The notes: generated by a model not told the origin, from the sequence alone. Shown: positions 35,014 to 44,155, numbered from the stretch's first letter. The stretch: 64,000 nucleotides of DNA from Nesterenkonia muleiensis (GCF_003600155.1 NZ_QWLD01000003.1:62001-126000), one strand, 5' to 3'. Made by a program: numbers and translations.

Positions 35014-36161
35014 AGGTGAACCTCCAGCACGGTTCCTGGACGCTCCGGCACAGTGCCCTCCAGCTCCGGATAGGCACGTCCGATGACTACGTTGGCGCCA
35101 GACTGCCTGGCCCGCTCCCGCAGACCGCGCAGCCCATTGCCCTCGCGAGTCTCGGCGAGCCCCACGCCGTCGTCGGCCACTCGGAGCCGATCTGCGGTGA
35201 TGCTGATCTCACACTGGGAAGCCTCCGAGTGCCGGACCACGTTGGTCACCGCCTCCCGCAGCGCCCAAGCCAGCACCGGTGGCCCCTCGCCCTCCAGCGA
35301 GGAGCTGATGCACGGGACGATTCCCGCCGATTCCAAGGTAGAGCGGGCGACGTCGAGCTCACCGGGAAACTGCGGGGCCTTCAGCCGGGTGACGGTGGAG
35401 CGCACCTGGCTCAGAGACTCGCGCGAGAGCTGTTCGATGGCCTCGAGTTCGGTGCGGGCCCGCTCCGGATCGGAGTCCATCAGCCGCCGGGCCAACTGCG
35501 CCTTGACGGTGAGCACGGTCAGCGAGTGCCCGAGCACGTCATGGACATCCCGGGCGATGTGGTCGCGTTCCTCAGCCTGGCGCAGCTCATCAGCCCTCCG
35601 ACGGTCGTTATCTTCGTGATACTCGGCGATCCGGATGGCGATGATGAACAGCATGGCCATCCCCGGGCCACCGAGGATCCAGAAGCTGCTGCCCCCGTCG
35701 AGGATGAAGGCGATAGCACTGGGCACCGCCCAGACCAGCACGCCGATGGGGATACCGAGGGCGGGCCGGCGTGTGTAGATCACCATTGCGGCGATGAAGG
35801 GAGTCATGGCGGAGACCCAGGGCCCGGCTGCAGGGATGACCAAGGCCCCGAGCGCTGCTAACAGGACAACACCGATGATCAGTTCCCTGTTCGTCGGGAT
35901 ACGGTATTCCAGCGTGGAGTCGAAACCACGCCAGCTCAGCCACAGATAGGCCGCTCCGAAGAGCCCGACGCCGGCAAAGCCCACAAGCTGCCAGCCGAGC
36001 GCGGCGCCTTCGGTGAGGATCCCGATCACCGGCACGGCAAGGAAGACGATCCACATCCCCGCGTACAGAAAACCTGCGTTGAACCGCGGGCCGGAGCGTC
36101 CGGTGGTCTCAAGGCGCAGGTCCCCAGTCTCAGCCCCGCCGGTGGTTGCCATACTGCTCAT
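35010..36161 (-). CDS. Sensor histidine kinase, HisKA_3 type
   Basis: About 383 residues; the start may be ATG at 36161 or three codons on, better spaced from AGAGG. Several membrane helices lie in the N-terminal half. The phospho-acceptor His is in RDHIARDVHDVLGHSL (the DHp motif of NarX/DesK-like kinases), and the ATPase N box is DDGVGLAETREGNGLRGLRE. It autophosphorylates and passes phosphate to the response regulator gene it overlaps by 4 bp. The layout ABC ATPase, permease, kinase, regulator suggests envelope-stress or drug sensing. Confidence 0.9.
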   Translation of the reverse strand: MSSMATTGGAETGDLRLETTGRSGPRFNAGFLYAGMWIVFLAVPVIGILTEGAALGWQLVGFAGVGLFGAAYLWLSWRGFDSTLEYRIPTNRELIIGVVLLAALGALVIPAAGPWVSAMTPFIAAMVIYTRRPALGIPIGVLVWAVPSAIAFILDGGSSFWILGGPGMAMLFIIAIRIAEYHEDNDRRRADELRQAEERDHIARDVHDVLGHSLTVLTVKAQLARRLMDSDPERARTELEAIEQLSRESLSQVRSTVTRLKAPQFPGELDVARSTLESAGIVPCISSSLEGEGPPVLAWALREAVTNVVRHSEASQCEISITADRLRVADDGVGLAETREGNGLRGLRERARQSGANVVIGRAYPELEGTVPERPGTVLEVHL

Positions 36162-36257
36162 CCTCTCACCATCCTTTAGCCCAGACGCCGCAGGTGATGA
36201 ACTCGTGCGCGGGTTATATCCCGCGCAGTTGTTCACAACCTGCGGTGTCTGTGAGTT

Positions 36258-37085
36258 CTATCGCCGTGCGGTGCTGCGGCGGCGCAGCAGGAAGCAGCCG
36301 ACGGTAAAGACGACGCTCCAGGCCACGATGTTCAGCAACAGCGCCCACAGGGGATCGGTGCCGAGGGTGCCTTCACCGGTGCTGAGGATGTCACCGCCGG
36401 TAAGCGGGTAGCGGGCCAGGGCGGTGACGCCGTACATGGGGGTGAACCGGCCGATGTCCAACAGGATCCCGTCCAGCGGGAAGAAGTTGTTGCCCAGGAA
36501 GCCCAGAACCACCAGGAGACCGGCGGCTGCGCCGACTGCGGCGTCGGAGCGGAAGGCCAGGCCCGCCAACAGCCCGTAGAGCGCGAACGGCAAGGAGGCC
36601 ACCACAGTCAGGAGCGCCGTGGCGATCCACCGTTCGGGATCCATCTCTGTGGCGGTGAACAGGCCCACCAGGTTGATCAGCAGCACTGGGAAGGCGGCCA
36701 TGACCAGGGCGATGATGGACTTGGCCAGCACGAACATCCCATGCGGCATGGAGGTCAGCGCCAGCTGGCGTCCCCAGCCCTGCTGGAGTTCCACCGCCGC
36801 GGAACCGGCCAGCGAGGTGGTGGCAGTGGCCGCGCCGTAGACGGCGATGCCCACCATGGTGTGGGCGCTGACGTTGCCGGTGCCGTCGGGCAGATCGAAC
36901 TCGTTCCAGTCGGCGCTGACCCCGAAGATCAGGAACAGCACTGTGGGCAGCACGATGATGAAGAAGGAGTTGGCGAAGTTCCGCAGGTTCCGCCAGAAGT
37001 CCATCAGGATATAGGCACTCACTCGCATCCCGCCCCGTGCTTGGCGCACGGTGCGGGTCCCCTGCTCGTTCGCTTGACTGCTCAT
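36258..37085 (-). CDS. ABC-2-type transporter permease
   Basis: 275 residues with about six membrane segments (from FANSFFIIVLPTVLFLIF onward). The start overlaps the stop of the ATPase gene by 4 bp. The type-2 permease fold and order match exporters of drugs, lipids or peptides. No periplasmic-binding partner is present, so export is likely. Confidence 0.88.
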   Translation of the reverse strand: MSSQANEQGTRTVRQARGGMRVSAYILMDFWRNLRNFANSFFIIVLPTVLFLIFGVSADWNEFDLPDGTGNVSAHTMVGIAVYGAATATTSLAGSAAVELQQGWGRQLALTSMPHGMFVLAKSIIALVMAAFPVLLINLVGLFTATEMDPERWIATALLTVVASLPFALYGLLAGLAFRSDAAVGAAAGLLVVLGFLGNNFFPLDGILLDIGRFTPMYGVTALARYPLTGGDILSTGEGTLGTDPLWALLLNIVAWSVVFTVGCFLLRRRSTARR

Positions 37086-38047
37086 CGCCCGCTCTCCTTG
37101 TCTCCATAGTTGGTGCTGGTCAGTTGCATGAAAGCCTCCTCCAGGCTTGCCGGGCGCACGGTGATCCCGTGGGCGCCGGTTTGGGTGAGCAGGTGGCGGG
37201 CCAGGGCGTCGGCGTCGTCGGTGCGGAAGGTGATGGTGGCCCCGCGGACCTCACGGGAGATCACCTGCGGCAGAGCCTCGAGCTCCTCCGGGGAGGGCTC
37301 CCAGGTGACCTTCACATGAGCTGCGCCGGCGCGCTGGCGGACCTCGTCAGTGGGACCGTCTGCGATAACTTTACCGGAGTGCATCAGCACGGTGCGGCGG
37401 GCAAACTGTTCGGCCTCCTCCAGGTAGTGGGTGGCGAACAGGACGGTGGTGCCGGACTCGGCGGTGTCGCGCATCCGGTCCCAGAACTCGTGCCGGGCGC
37501 CCACGTCCATTCCTGCGGTGGGCTCGTCCAGGATGATGATGTCCGGCCGGGGCAGCAGGGCCAGGGCGAACTTCAGCCGCTGCTGCTGGCCACCAGAGCA
37601 TTTGCCCACCGCACGGCCGGCGATGCCTCCCAGCCCGGCGGTCTCCATCACCTCATCGACCGGGAGGCGGTTCTTGTGCAGTGCGGCGATGATCTGCACG
37701 GTCTCCTTTACTGAGAGGTCAGGCAGCAGTCCGCCGGTCTGCAGCAGTGCCCCGAGCCGTCCGTTCTGCGCGGCCTTGCGCGGTGAGCCGCCCAGCACTC
37801 GGATAGTTCCTGACTCCGGGGTGTTGAGCCCGAGGATCATATCGATCAGCGTGGTCTTGCCAGCGCCGTTGGGGCCAAGGACCGCCGTCACCTCACCTCT
37901 CTGGAAGGCCAGGCTCACACCGTCGACGGCGCGCACCCGTCCTCCGTCCCCGTCGGGGAAAGAGCGGACGACGTCGCTGACGGTGATGACGGGCGAGCCG
38001 GCGTCGTCGGGCTCTGCGATCCGTTCAGTACGTATCTGTGTGTTCAT
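37082..38047 (-). CDS. ABC transporter ATP-binding protein
   Basis: About 321 residues from the ATG at 38047 (MNTQIRTERIA). Walker A is LGPNGAGKTTLIDMILG near residues 53-69, the signature is GKCSGGQQQRLKFALALL (C-loop CSGGQ rather than the usual LSGGQ), and Walker B is IIILDEPTAGMD. The C-terminal region has the extra domain typical of DrrA/NatA-type exporters. First gene of the four-gene unit ending in the response regulator. Confidence 0.93.
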   Translation of the reverse strand: MNTQIRTERIAEPDDAGSPVITVSDVVRSFPDGDGGRVRAVDGVSLAFQRGEVTAVLGPNGAGKTTLIDMILGLNTPESGTIRVLGGSPRKAAQNGRLGALLQTGGLLPDLSVKETVQIIAALHKNRLPVDEVMETAGLGGIAGRAVGKCSGGQQQRLKFALALLPRPDIIILDEPTAGMDVGARHEFWDRMRDTAESGTTVLFATHYLEEAEQFARRTVLMHSGKVIADGPTDEVRQRAGAAHVKVTWEPSPEELEALPQVISREVRGATITFRTDDADALARHLLTQTGAHGITVRPASLEEAFMQLTSTNYGDKESGR

Positions 38048-38120
38048 ACCTCCAGCATGGGGGCTGGAGGCAGGGAACGCGTAGAGCACCTGTCACGAAT
38101 CCGTCATGACATTTGTCAGT

Positions 38121-38222
38121 GCTGGTTCCGGCGGCGGGGAGACCCCGCTCGCCTCTCGGCCGCGTACGGCGGTCACGGCCTTCACGCCTGAAGCTGGTTT
38201 CGGCGGCGGGGAGACCCCGCTC
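38121..38222. repeat. Two 30-bp hairpin-bearing direct repeats
   Basis: Copies at 38121-38150 and 38193-38222 match at 29 of 30 positions, 72 bp apart. Each contains GCGGGG-AGA-CCCCGC, a perfect 6-bp stem with a 3-base loop. They lie between the stop of the hypothetical gene and the ABC ATPase start. They may act as terminators or belong to a small dispersed REP-like family. Confidence 0.8.
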
Positions 38223-38244
38223 AGCGTGGCGTAGCCCGCTGAAG

Positions 38245-38835
38245 TCAGAAGCCGCTGATGAGGAACTCGGAGATCATCGGATCAAGGCCCTCCAGCACGG
38301 CTTCTTTGGACTGGTAGAACGAGACGGGGCCGTTCCAGTCACTGCGGACCAGGCCGGCGGCGGTCGCCCAGTGGGACCCCACGCGAGCACCGGATTCGAG
38401 GATGTCGTAGCGACGGCAGTCCTGCGGTCCGTCCGGGAGCTCCACGTTCTCAATGCCGGCCGCTCGGACTTCAGCCAGCGAGGGCTCAGCGGAGGGGTCG
38501 CTGTCCTGGATCCGCCAATACTGTTCGGAGGCAGCGCCGGAGCCGATCACGTCCATCAGCAGCAGATACTCGCCATAGCTGGGCAGGGTGTCCTCTCCCA
38601 GACCGTCTTCGGTACGTACACTACTGGCCTCAACTGTTCCGGGCTCCTGCCGAAAGGTGTAGTGCTGCCAGGATTCACCGTCGTCCTGGAAGCGGACGAC
38701 CGATTCGGCACGATAAGCCTCTGCCTCACCCTCCAGCGGAAATGCGATGCGAGTAGTGAGGGTCATATCTGCGTATTGACGCCAGAGCCCACCAACCCTG
38801 CTGCCATTGACCGTAAAGGATTCCCACCGCTGCAT
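38245..38835 (-). CDS. Hypothetical protein, fatty-acid-binding/FABP-like
   Basis: 196 residues of unrecognised family. It begins with MQRWESFTVNGSRVGGLWRQ and is rich in strands with aromatic and acidic residues: ESVVRFQDDGESWQHYTFRQ, WRIQDSDPSAEPSLAEV, RVGSHWATAAGLVRSDWNGP. This layout hints at a beta-barrel or cup fold such as calycin-like proteins, but no motif proves it. No signal peptide or membrane segment. The gene stands alone between terminator-like repeats and the phosphatase gene. Function unknown. Confidence 0.65.
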   Translation of the reverse strand: MQRWESFTVNGSRVGGLWRQYADMTLTTRIAFPLEGEAEAYRAESVVRFQDDGESWQHYTFRQEPGTVEASSVRTEDGLGEDTLPSYGEYLLLMDVIGSGAASEQYWRIQDSDPSAEPSLAEVRAAGIENVELPDGPQDCRRYDILESGARVGSHWATAAGLVRSDWNGPVSFYQSKEAVLEGLDPMISEFLISGF

Positions 38836-38881
38836 GCGGCAACACTACGCCGTCTGCGGCAATCGCGGGAGGGTTCTCTGC

Positions 38882-39649
38882 TCACCCAATAGCCACAGAT
38901 TCGGCGGCCGCCGGATTCAGCAGTTCGGGTGAGAGGTTGATCAGGCGAAGCCGGCAGCGGTCGGTGATCTGCTCATCGGTAAGGCTGCGGACCAGTGCTG
39001 CCTCGGCGTCGTCGTCGGTATGATCATCGAGACCACTCTTGGGCAGGGATGAAGAAACAGGCCCCTTGTGCAGCGGCACGTCGATCACCGTGACCGCGGC
39101 GGGAGTCAGCGGGATGAACTGGTGCCGGTCGATCAGCTTCAACCCTTCGAACAGCACTCGCAGCGCTGCCCCGTGGGAGACCACTGCGGCGGTGCGCACC
39201 TCAAAGCTGAGGTCGGTGGAGGGGCTGGGCTGGATCTCGGCAGTGTGGCGGACGATGTCGAAGAAGGCACCCCGCATGCGGGTGACCAGCTCCTGGTGGG
39301 ACTCACCGCCGGCCGGGGTGAAGCTTCCGGCGCGCCAGCCTTCGAACTGATCGGGGAAGTCATCCCGGATCTCGGCGGCGTATCCACCCTCCCACTCCCC
39401 CAGGTTCTGCTCGGCCAGGTCAGGGCGGACAGTGGGGGCGATATCGAGTCCGAATTCGGCGAAGGTCTGCTGGGTCCGCACCAGGGAGGAGACGTAACCC
39501 TGCTGCGGGTTCTGCGCCCGGACGAACCCGCCGGCGATCCGGGCCTGTTGGATTCCGGAGTCTGCCAGAGGGATGTCTGAGCGCCCCTGCAGCCTGTGGT
39601 CCTTGTTCCATTCGGTTTCGCCGTGCCGGATGAGCACAATTCGGATCAT
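38882..39649 (-). CDS. Histidine phosphatase (phosphoglycerate-mutase superfamily)
   Basis: 255 residues from the ATG at 39649, after GGGAG. The active-site RHG is LIRHGETEWNKDHRLQGRSD (about 6-25), the second His is in VVSHGAALRVLFEGL, and Glu and Arg are in EQNLGEWEGGYAAEIR. This is the cobC/GpmB-like branch, dephosphorylating small metabolites or acting as a mutase. The C-terminal extension with LINLSPELLNP is not part of the usual fold. Target unknown. Confidence 0.9.
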   Translation of the reverse strand: MIRIVLIRHGETEWNKDHRLQGRSDIPLADSGIQQARIAGGFVRAQNPQQGYVSSLVRTQQTFAEFGLDIAPTVRPDLAEQNLGEWEGGYAAEIRDDFPDQFEGWRAGSFTPAGGESHQELVTRMRGAFFDIVRHTAEIQPSPSTDLSFEVRTAAVVSHGAALRVLFEGLKLIDRHQFIPLTPAAVTVIDVPLHKGPVSSSLPKSGLDDHTDDDAEAALVRSLTDEQITDRCRLRLINLSPELLNPAAAESVAIG

Positions 39650-39775
39650 TCCCGCTCCCCTGTCATCTCCATGCAGTGCTGTACGTGTCGCCACAAGGCT
39701 CCATGTTTCACCCTATGCCATGGCGACGACGCGGACCGTGGAAGCTTCTTGCCCAGGTGCCCGTACTCTTGATCT

Positions 39776-40408
39776 ATGAGCCTGCGCGATGAGCCCGCCG
39801 AGCATCCGATCACCTCCTCCGGGGTGCTGCTGACCACTCCGGTGCTGGATGTGGTGGAGGAGCGCTTCCGCTTCGGTACCGGCGCTGAAGAGCTGACCCG
39901 GGTCTATGTCAGCCATCCGGGTGCGGTAGCGGTGCTGGCGGCGGACGCTGAGGACCGTGTACTGCTGATCAACCAGTACCGGCATCCGGTGCGGATGAAC
40001 CTCTGGGAGATTCCTGCCGGACTGCTGGATGTGGAGGGCGAACCGATGCTGGAGGCCGCTCAGCGGGAGCTGGCAGAGGAGTCCGACCTGCGGGCCTCGG
40101 TCTGGCATACGCTGGTGGACTTCTACACCACTCCGGGGGCGCACAACGAGGCAATCCGCATCTACCTGGCCGAGGGGTTGAGTGAGGTGCCTGAGGCGGA
40201 GCGGCATGTGCGCCAGGCTGAGGAGGCGGATCTGAGCTTTCAGTGGGTGCCGCTGGGTGAGGCGGTGGAGGCAGTGCTTGCCGGGAGGATGCACAACCCT
40301 TCGGCCGTCACCGGGATTCTCGCGCTGCATGCGGTGCGCACCGGTGCAGGCCGGCTGCGTGATGCCCGGGCGCCCTGGCCGGATCAGCCCCGCGGCCTCG
40401 CGCCCTGA
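39776..40408 (+). CDS. NUDIX hydrolase, ADP-ribose-pyrophosphatase-like
   Basis: 210 residues. The Nudix box is in GLLDVEGEPMLEAAQRELAE, giving G-x5-E-x7-REL with EES after it (about 82-103). NQYRHPVRMNLWEIPAGLL before it is the ADP-ribose-binding strand of NudF-type enzymes. It would cleave ADP-ribose to AMP and ribose-5-phosphate. Divergent from the histidine phosphatase gene. Confidence 0.9.
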   Translation: MSLRDEPAEHPITSSGVLLTTPVLDVVEERFRFGTGAEELTRVYVSHPGAVAVLAADAEDRVLLINQYRHPVRMNLWEIPAGLLDVEGEPMLEAAQRELAEESDLRASVWHTLVDFYTTPGAHNEAIRIYLAEGLSEVPEAERHVRQAEEADLSFQWVPLGEAVEAVLAGRMHNPSAVTGILALHAVRTGAGRLRDARAPWPDQPRGLAP

Positions 40409-40495
40409 ACAGGGCCGACTGAACAGGACCGAGGATCAGCACCGGGCCTCTACGATGGCAGGGCAAGTATGCGGAGCAGAACAGGAGGACGAGGA

Positions 40496-41302
40496 ATGGC
40501 CGAAGAGTTGTCGCTGCACTCTGAGATAGTCGGTGAAACAGGTGAGACCGTGGTGTTTCTGCACGGGCTCTTCGGCCAGGGGAAGAACTTCAGGCAGATC
40601 GCCAAGGGGCTCACCTCGGATTTTCAGTCTCTGCTGGTGGACCTGCCCAACCACGGGGCCTCGGACTGGACCCAGCGGTTCGACTACGTGGAGCAGGCTG
40701 ATGTGGTGGCTGAGCATCTGCGCCGCACGGTGGCCGCTGAGGCGCCGGTGAATCTTGTGGGCCACTCCATGGGTGGCAAGGTGGCGATGCTGCTGGCGCT
40801 TCGTCATCCGGAGCTGATCGGCCGCCTGGCGGTGGTGGACATCTCGCCGGTGGCACATCAGTCCATGGGAGAGTTCGAGCACCTGCTGGACAGCCTGCTG
40901 GACTTACCGCTGAAGGAGATCAGTTCCCGCGGTGACGCCGACGAGCTACTGCGCGAGCCGATCCCTGAGGATATGGTCCGCGGTTTCCTGCTGCAGAGCA
41001 TGGTGCGCAGCGACGACGGCTTCCGCTGGCGGCCCAACCTGCAGCTGCTGCGCCAGTCGTTGCCCCAGATCGCAGATTTTCCAGATACCGACGACGCCCG
41101 CAGGCAGTTCGAGCACCCAGTGCTGTGGGTCGCCGGGGCCAAGTCCGACTACATCAAGGACGACTACGCCCCCGCCATGAGGGAGCTCTTCCCCCGCACC
41201 ACTTTGACCACGGTCAAAGGCGCCGGGCATTGGGTGCACGCCGAGCAGAGCCAGGTCTTCACCGAAGTGCTGAAACGTTTCCTCCATGCTGGGGGCAGAT
41301 GA
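40496..41302 (+). CDS. Alpha/beta hydrolase, YbfF-like esterase
   Basis: 268 residues starting at MAEELSLHSE after a strong AGGAGGACGAGG. HGLFGQGKNFRQIA contains the oxyanion HG motif, VDLPNHGASDW is the YbfF signature, GHSMGGKVAMLLAL is the nucleophile elbow (Ser near 98), and GAGHWVHAEQSQVFTEVLKR carries the catalytic His. Such esterases hydrolyse short acyl esters or thioesters. It ends just before the degenerate tRNA-like sequence. Confidence 0.9.
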   Translation: MAEELSLHSEIVGETGETVVFLHGLFGQGKNFRQIAKGLTSDFQSLLVDLPNHGASDWTQRFDYVEQADVVAEHLRRTVAAEAPVNLVGHSMGGKVAMLLALRHPELIGRLAVVDISPVAHQSMGEFEHLLDSLLDLPLKEISSRGDADELLREPIPEDMVRGFLLQSMVRSDDGFRWRPNLQLLRQSLPQIADFPDTDDARRQFEHPVLWVAGAKSDYIKDDYAPAMRELFPRTTLTTVKGAGHWVHAEQSQVFTEVLKRFLHAGGR

Positions 41303-41308
41303 GGAGCT

Positions 41309-41340
41309 GGGGCTGACAGGATATGAACCTGCGAGCCCTT
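41309..41340 (-). other. Degenerate tRNA 3'-end-like sequence (possible attachment-site remnant)
   Basis: Read on the minus strand this stretch gives a T-arm-like CGCAGGTTCATATCCTG followed by CAGCCCC, as in the 3' quarter of several actinobacterial tRNAs. The loop position that is normally A is T, and no 5' acceptor, D-arm or anticodon arm follows upstream. It is therefore not a functional tRNA gene. Such fragments are often left by elements that integrated into tRNA genes. It marks the left edge of the lower-GC accessory region. Confidence 0.4.
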
Positions 41341-41432
41341 GTTCTCGCGTCATGGCTCTCCGCAGGTCAAAACTAACATCGGTGCCGCGGGCAACTCCGG
41401 GCTTACCACCACAAGACGTATTGACGGTTCAA

Positions 41433-41801
41433 TCACAGCTCTGAGTAGGGATCGGTCTCAGGCTCAACCCCCGTCTGCTGCACGAACTCTGGCAGTTTTG
41501 CTGTCAGTACGTTCCAGACGACGTCGTAGTCGACGCGCCCGTATTCGTGGGACAGCAGGTTCCGCATGTCGTAGATGCGGCGCCAGGGCACCTTCGAATG
41601 TTCTGCTTTCCAATCTTCGTCAAGGCCTCGGGTTGCCTCGGCGATGATCTCGATGGCTCGCTCTGCGGCGTAACGATTGGTCAGCCCCGCCGGTGATCGG
41701 CTCACGAAAGCCTCGTAACCCTCGTCAGCGATCATCCGGCAGATCCCCAGCTGACGACTGATGTCACGCAGCTTTCGCTCATGACGTCCGTCGCTGGTCA
41801 T
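41433..41801 (-). CDS. hepT: HepT-like ribonuclease toxin (DUF86)
   Basis: 122 residues, all-helical. The catalytic R-x4-H-x-Y motif is present in MRNLLSHEYGRV (about residues 81-92). HepT is the RNase member of HepT-MntA systems and is silenced by AMPylation of its Tyr by the MNT partner. The partner gene is directly upstream with a 4-bp overlap. Confidence 0.9.
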   Translation of the reverse strand: MTSDGRHERKLRDISRQLGICRMIADEGYEAFVSRSPAGLTNRYAAERAIEIIAEATRGLDEDWKAEHSKVPWRRIYDMRNLLSHEYGRVDYDVVWNVLTAKLPEFVQQTGVEPETDPYSEL

Positions 41802-42298
41802 ACAGCGATGGCCTCATCACGTTTGCGGTAAATACCACCGTAGTCCTCGGGGTTCTTCGGCACCGACATCAAGTCTACCGGCACGCTCAAGATGCTCTCC
41901 AGGCGTCGGCGTAATTCGATCACCGCAAAGGCGTCGTGGTCGGCGTCGGCGGGAAACTCGACGAAGAAGTCGATGTCGCTCTCATCAGTCGCTCTCCCCT
42001 GTGCCACCGACCCGAAGACCTTGATCGCTTCAAAGCCAAGCTCCTCAGCTTCGCAAAGAATACGCCGACGGTGCCGGGCGAGCAGCTCCGCAGGGTTCGC
42101 ACGCAGCGCCTCACTCAGCTTCTTCTCAGCAACTGGGCTCAGGCGTCGTCGTCCACTCTCTATTGCGGCGATAACTGACTGGGTGGTACCAGTGCGCTCG
42201 GCCAGCTGAGCCTGCGTCAGCCCAAGGGCGACCCGGCGCGCACGGAAGAACCGGTGGCGCGGCACCTCCTCGATCAGCAGATTGTCTTCAGCACCCAT
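41798..42298 (-). CDS. mntA: HTH-fused MntA-type nucleotidyltransferase antitoxin
   Basis: 166 residues. Residues 16-70 form an XRE helix-turn-helix (ARRVALGLTQAQLAERTGTT, then QSVIAAIESGRRRLSP). The C-terminal MNT domain has FGSVAQGRATDESDIDFFVE, the GS-x10-D-x-D active site. The HTH would allow this antitoxin to autoregulate, which the usual HepT-MntA operon does not encode on the antitoxin. Upstream partner of hepT, coupled by 4 bp. Both motifs look active. Confidence 0.88.
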   Translation of the reverse strand: MGAEDNLLIEEVPRHRFFRARRVALGLTQAQLAERTGTTQSVIAAIESGRRRLSPVAEKKLSEALRANPAELLARHRRRILCEAEELGFEAIKVFGSVAQGRATDESDIDFFVEFPADADHDAFAVIELRRRLESILSVPVDLMSVPKNPEDYGGIYRKRDEAIAV

Positions 42299-42364
42299 GA
42301 ATCCAGAATATAGCTAAAAATTGCTATACGGAAGGGTTGGCAGCGTCGTCGACCCCGTGGGGGA

Positions 42365-44155
42365 TTAAAGCCCTCGATAGTAATCCCGAATATAGGCCGC
42401 CATCTGTTCTCTACGTTCTGCCAGGAACTCCTGATATGTTTCGGAGGTCGTTTTCCGCAGGGAGGCAGGAACGGCGTTCTCCTCAAAAGTGCTGGCGAGC
42501 TCTTCCTCCGAGGCGAGCTCTCCCAACCCCAGCTCGCCGGTCTCCACCTGATCGCCTACCCGTTTCAGGTAGTCAGCGGGTGCCGCGTCTTTGATCCCAA
42601 TGTTCACCGGGGTCTCCGTCAGTGCATAGTTGGCAATCTGGTTGTACTGAGTTCGGTCCGTCACCCCAGAACGCACCAAGTAATTCTTCGGTACCAGATG
42701 GTGAATATCTCCGCCTTCTTCCATCATCTGACCTATGGTGATGTGTTTAGACAAGAAGCCTTTGGCATTGCGCTGAATCTGTGCTGCCAGAAAGACCGTG
42801 AAATACGGACTGCGTGTGCTGGTGGTGTTCATGTTAGACGGCAGCTCCACCTCCCAGAATCCATCAGTCAGTTGGCCTCTCTCGATCTGGTTCAGGTACT
42901 CCTCTACACCGAGTTCATCGATCCGACGTATATCGAGCTCGAACTGGGTCTCAAGCGAACCAGAATGCCGCCCGGTCAGCATGGACATAATGAACCATCG
43001 GCGCACTACGCGCTTAATCTGGCCCTCGGACAGGAACTTCTCCGCGCGAAGCCTGAGGTACAACGCATAGGCGAAGTTCAACGCGTTCTTGGAGCTGATC
43101 ATCTTCGCCTGAGTAAATCCAGCAGACTTGATGGTCAGAGTGAATTGCTGGAAGTTGTACTGGTTGACGATCTCCAACAGCACTTTCTCCAAGGTAGCAA
43201 AGGACTCTGCTGCAAGGTCCTCACGGAAGGTGCGGGTTTCGAAATCACGACCCGAAAGCAGACTCACCAGCGAAGCCATCTTGCCTCGACCGAAGCCCCG
43301 CAAACCAGCTACACGGATCACGTCTGTATAGTCCGGGTCATAAAGGTCAGATGCGTCGTCTTTGAGCCAGGCGATCTTGCTCATGAAACCGGACTCCACG
43401 AACCCGGCATCATTCTTGACAATGTCGTCGTAAACACCTGGATGTCTGGCCATATGGCAGAAGTAGTCAATAAGTTTGCGGAGCTGCGATCCGTGCTCAC
43501 CCTGACTGGAGATCTTACTCATGGCGAAGTCTGCGCTGGAGAGCGGGACTCCCTTGGAATTGATCCGAATAAAGATCTCAGTCACCGTGTTGATATCAAG
43601 TTCATCCGCCAAGGTAATGATGCCCACTTGAGCATTCCGGACCGCCGACAATTTGCCGCAGGCGTCGACAACGGCCTTTTCATCTGCTTCTGGATTCTGC
43701 GTGAGGTACGCACGGATCGCTGAGAACGTCGACGAGTCGTTCATGAACTCTGCAACATCCGAGATCCATGCTTTGTCCCGATCGATAACCGGTGTAAGTG
43801 TCTGGAACTCTTCGGTCTGCGGGTTGAATGCTATCTTGATGCGCTTCTTCGAGTAGTCCTTGTCAACCACTGCGTGGCCCACGAGCGCCGCAGTCATGGC
43901 GGTAATACGCTGCTGACCATCAATCAGAATGTGCTTGAACCCGGAAGTGGTGCCGTCCTTCAGCCCAATCTCCTGACTCTGCCAGGTAATGAGATACCCA
44001 ACCGGATATCCCTTATACAGAGAATCCATGAGGTCACGCACTTTCGTGGAGCTCCAGACGAACGGCCGTTGCATCTCCGGAATCGCAATCTGACCGCTCT
44101 TGACCCAGGACAGTAATGTCTCCACCTGGTGCTGCTGAACGCTGTACTTCGACAT
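42365..44155 (-). CDS. DUF262-family protein, single-chain GmrSD-type candidate restriction enzyme
   Basis: 596 residues from MSKYSVQQHQ (a start four codons upstream is possible). The DUF262 core is clear: IPEMQRPFVWSSTKVRDLMD (about 29-48) and ILIDGQQRITAMTAAL (about 79-94) with the nucleotide-binding DGQQR. The C-terminal part has DIHHLVPKNYLVRSG, an H-H-x2-P-K motif of DUF1524 nucleases. GmrSD enzymes cut DNA with modified cytosines, using NTP. The gene has visibly lower GC and a different codon choice than its neighbours, indicating transfer. Confidence 0.85.
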   Translation of the reverse strand: MSKYSVQQHQVETLLSWVKSGQIAIPEMQRPFVWSSTKVRDLMDSLYKGYPVGYLITWQSQEIGLKDGTTSGFKHILIDGQQRITAMTAALVGHAVVDKDYSKKRIKIAFNPQTEEFQTLTPVIDRDKAWISDVAEFMNDSSTFSAIRAYLTQNPEADEKAVVDACGKLSAVRNAQVGIITLADELDINTVTEIFIRINSKGVPLSSADFAMSKISSQGEHGSQLRKLIDYFCHMARHPGVYDDIVKNDAGFVESGFMSKIAWLKDDASDLYDPDYTDVIRVAGLRGFGRGKMASLVSLLSGRDFETRTFREDLAAESFATLEKVLLEIVNQYNFQQFTLTIKSAGFTQAKMISSKNALNFAYALYLRLRAEKFLSEGQIKRVVRRWFIMSMLTGRHSGSLETQFELDIRRIDELGVEEYLNQIERGQLTDGFWEVELPSNMNTTSTRSPYFTVFLAAQIQRNAKGFLSKHITIGQMMEEGGDIHHLVPKNYLVRSGVTDRTQYNQIANYALTETPVNIGIKDAAPADYLKRVGDQVETGELGLGELASEEELASTFEENAVPASLRKTTSETYQEFLAERREQMAAYIRDYYRGL

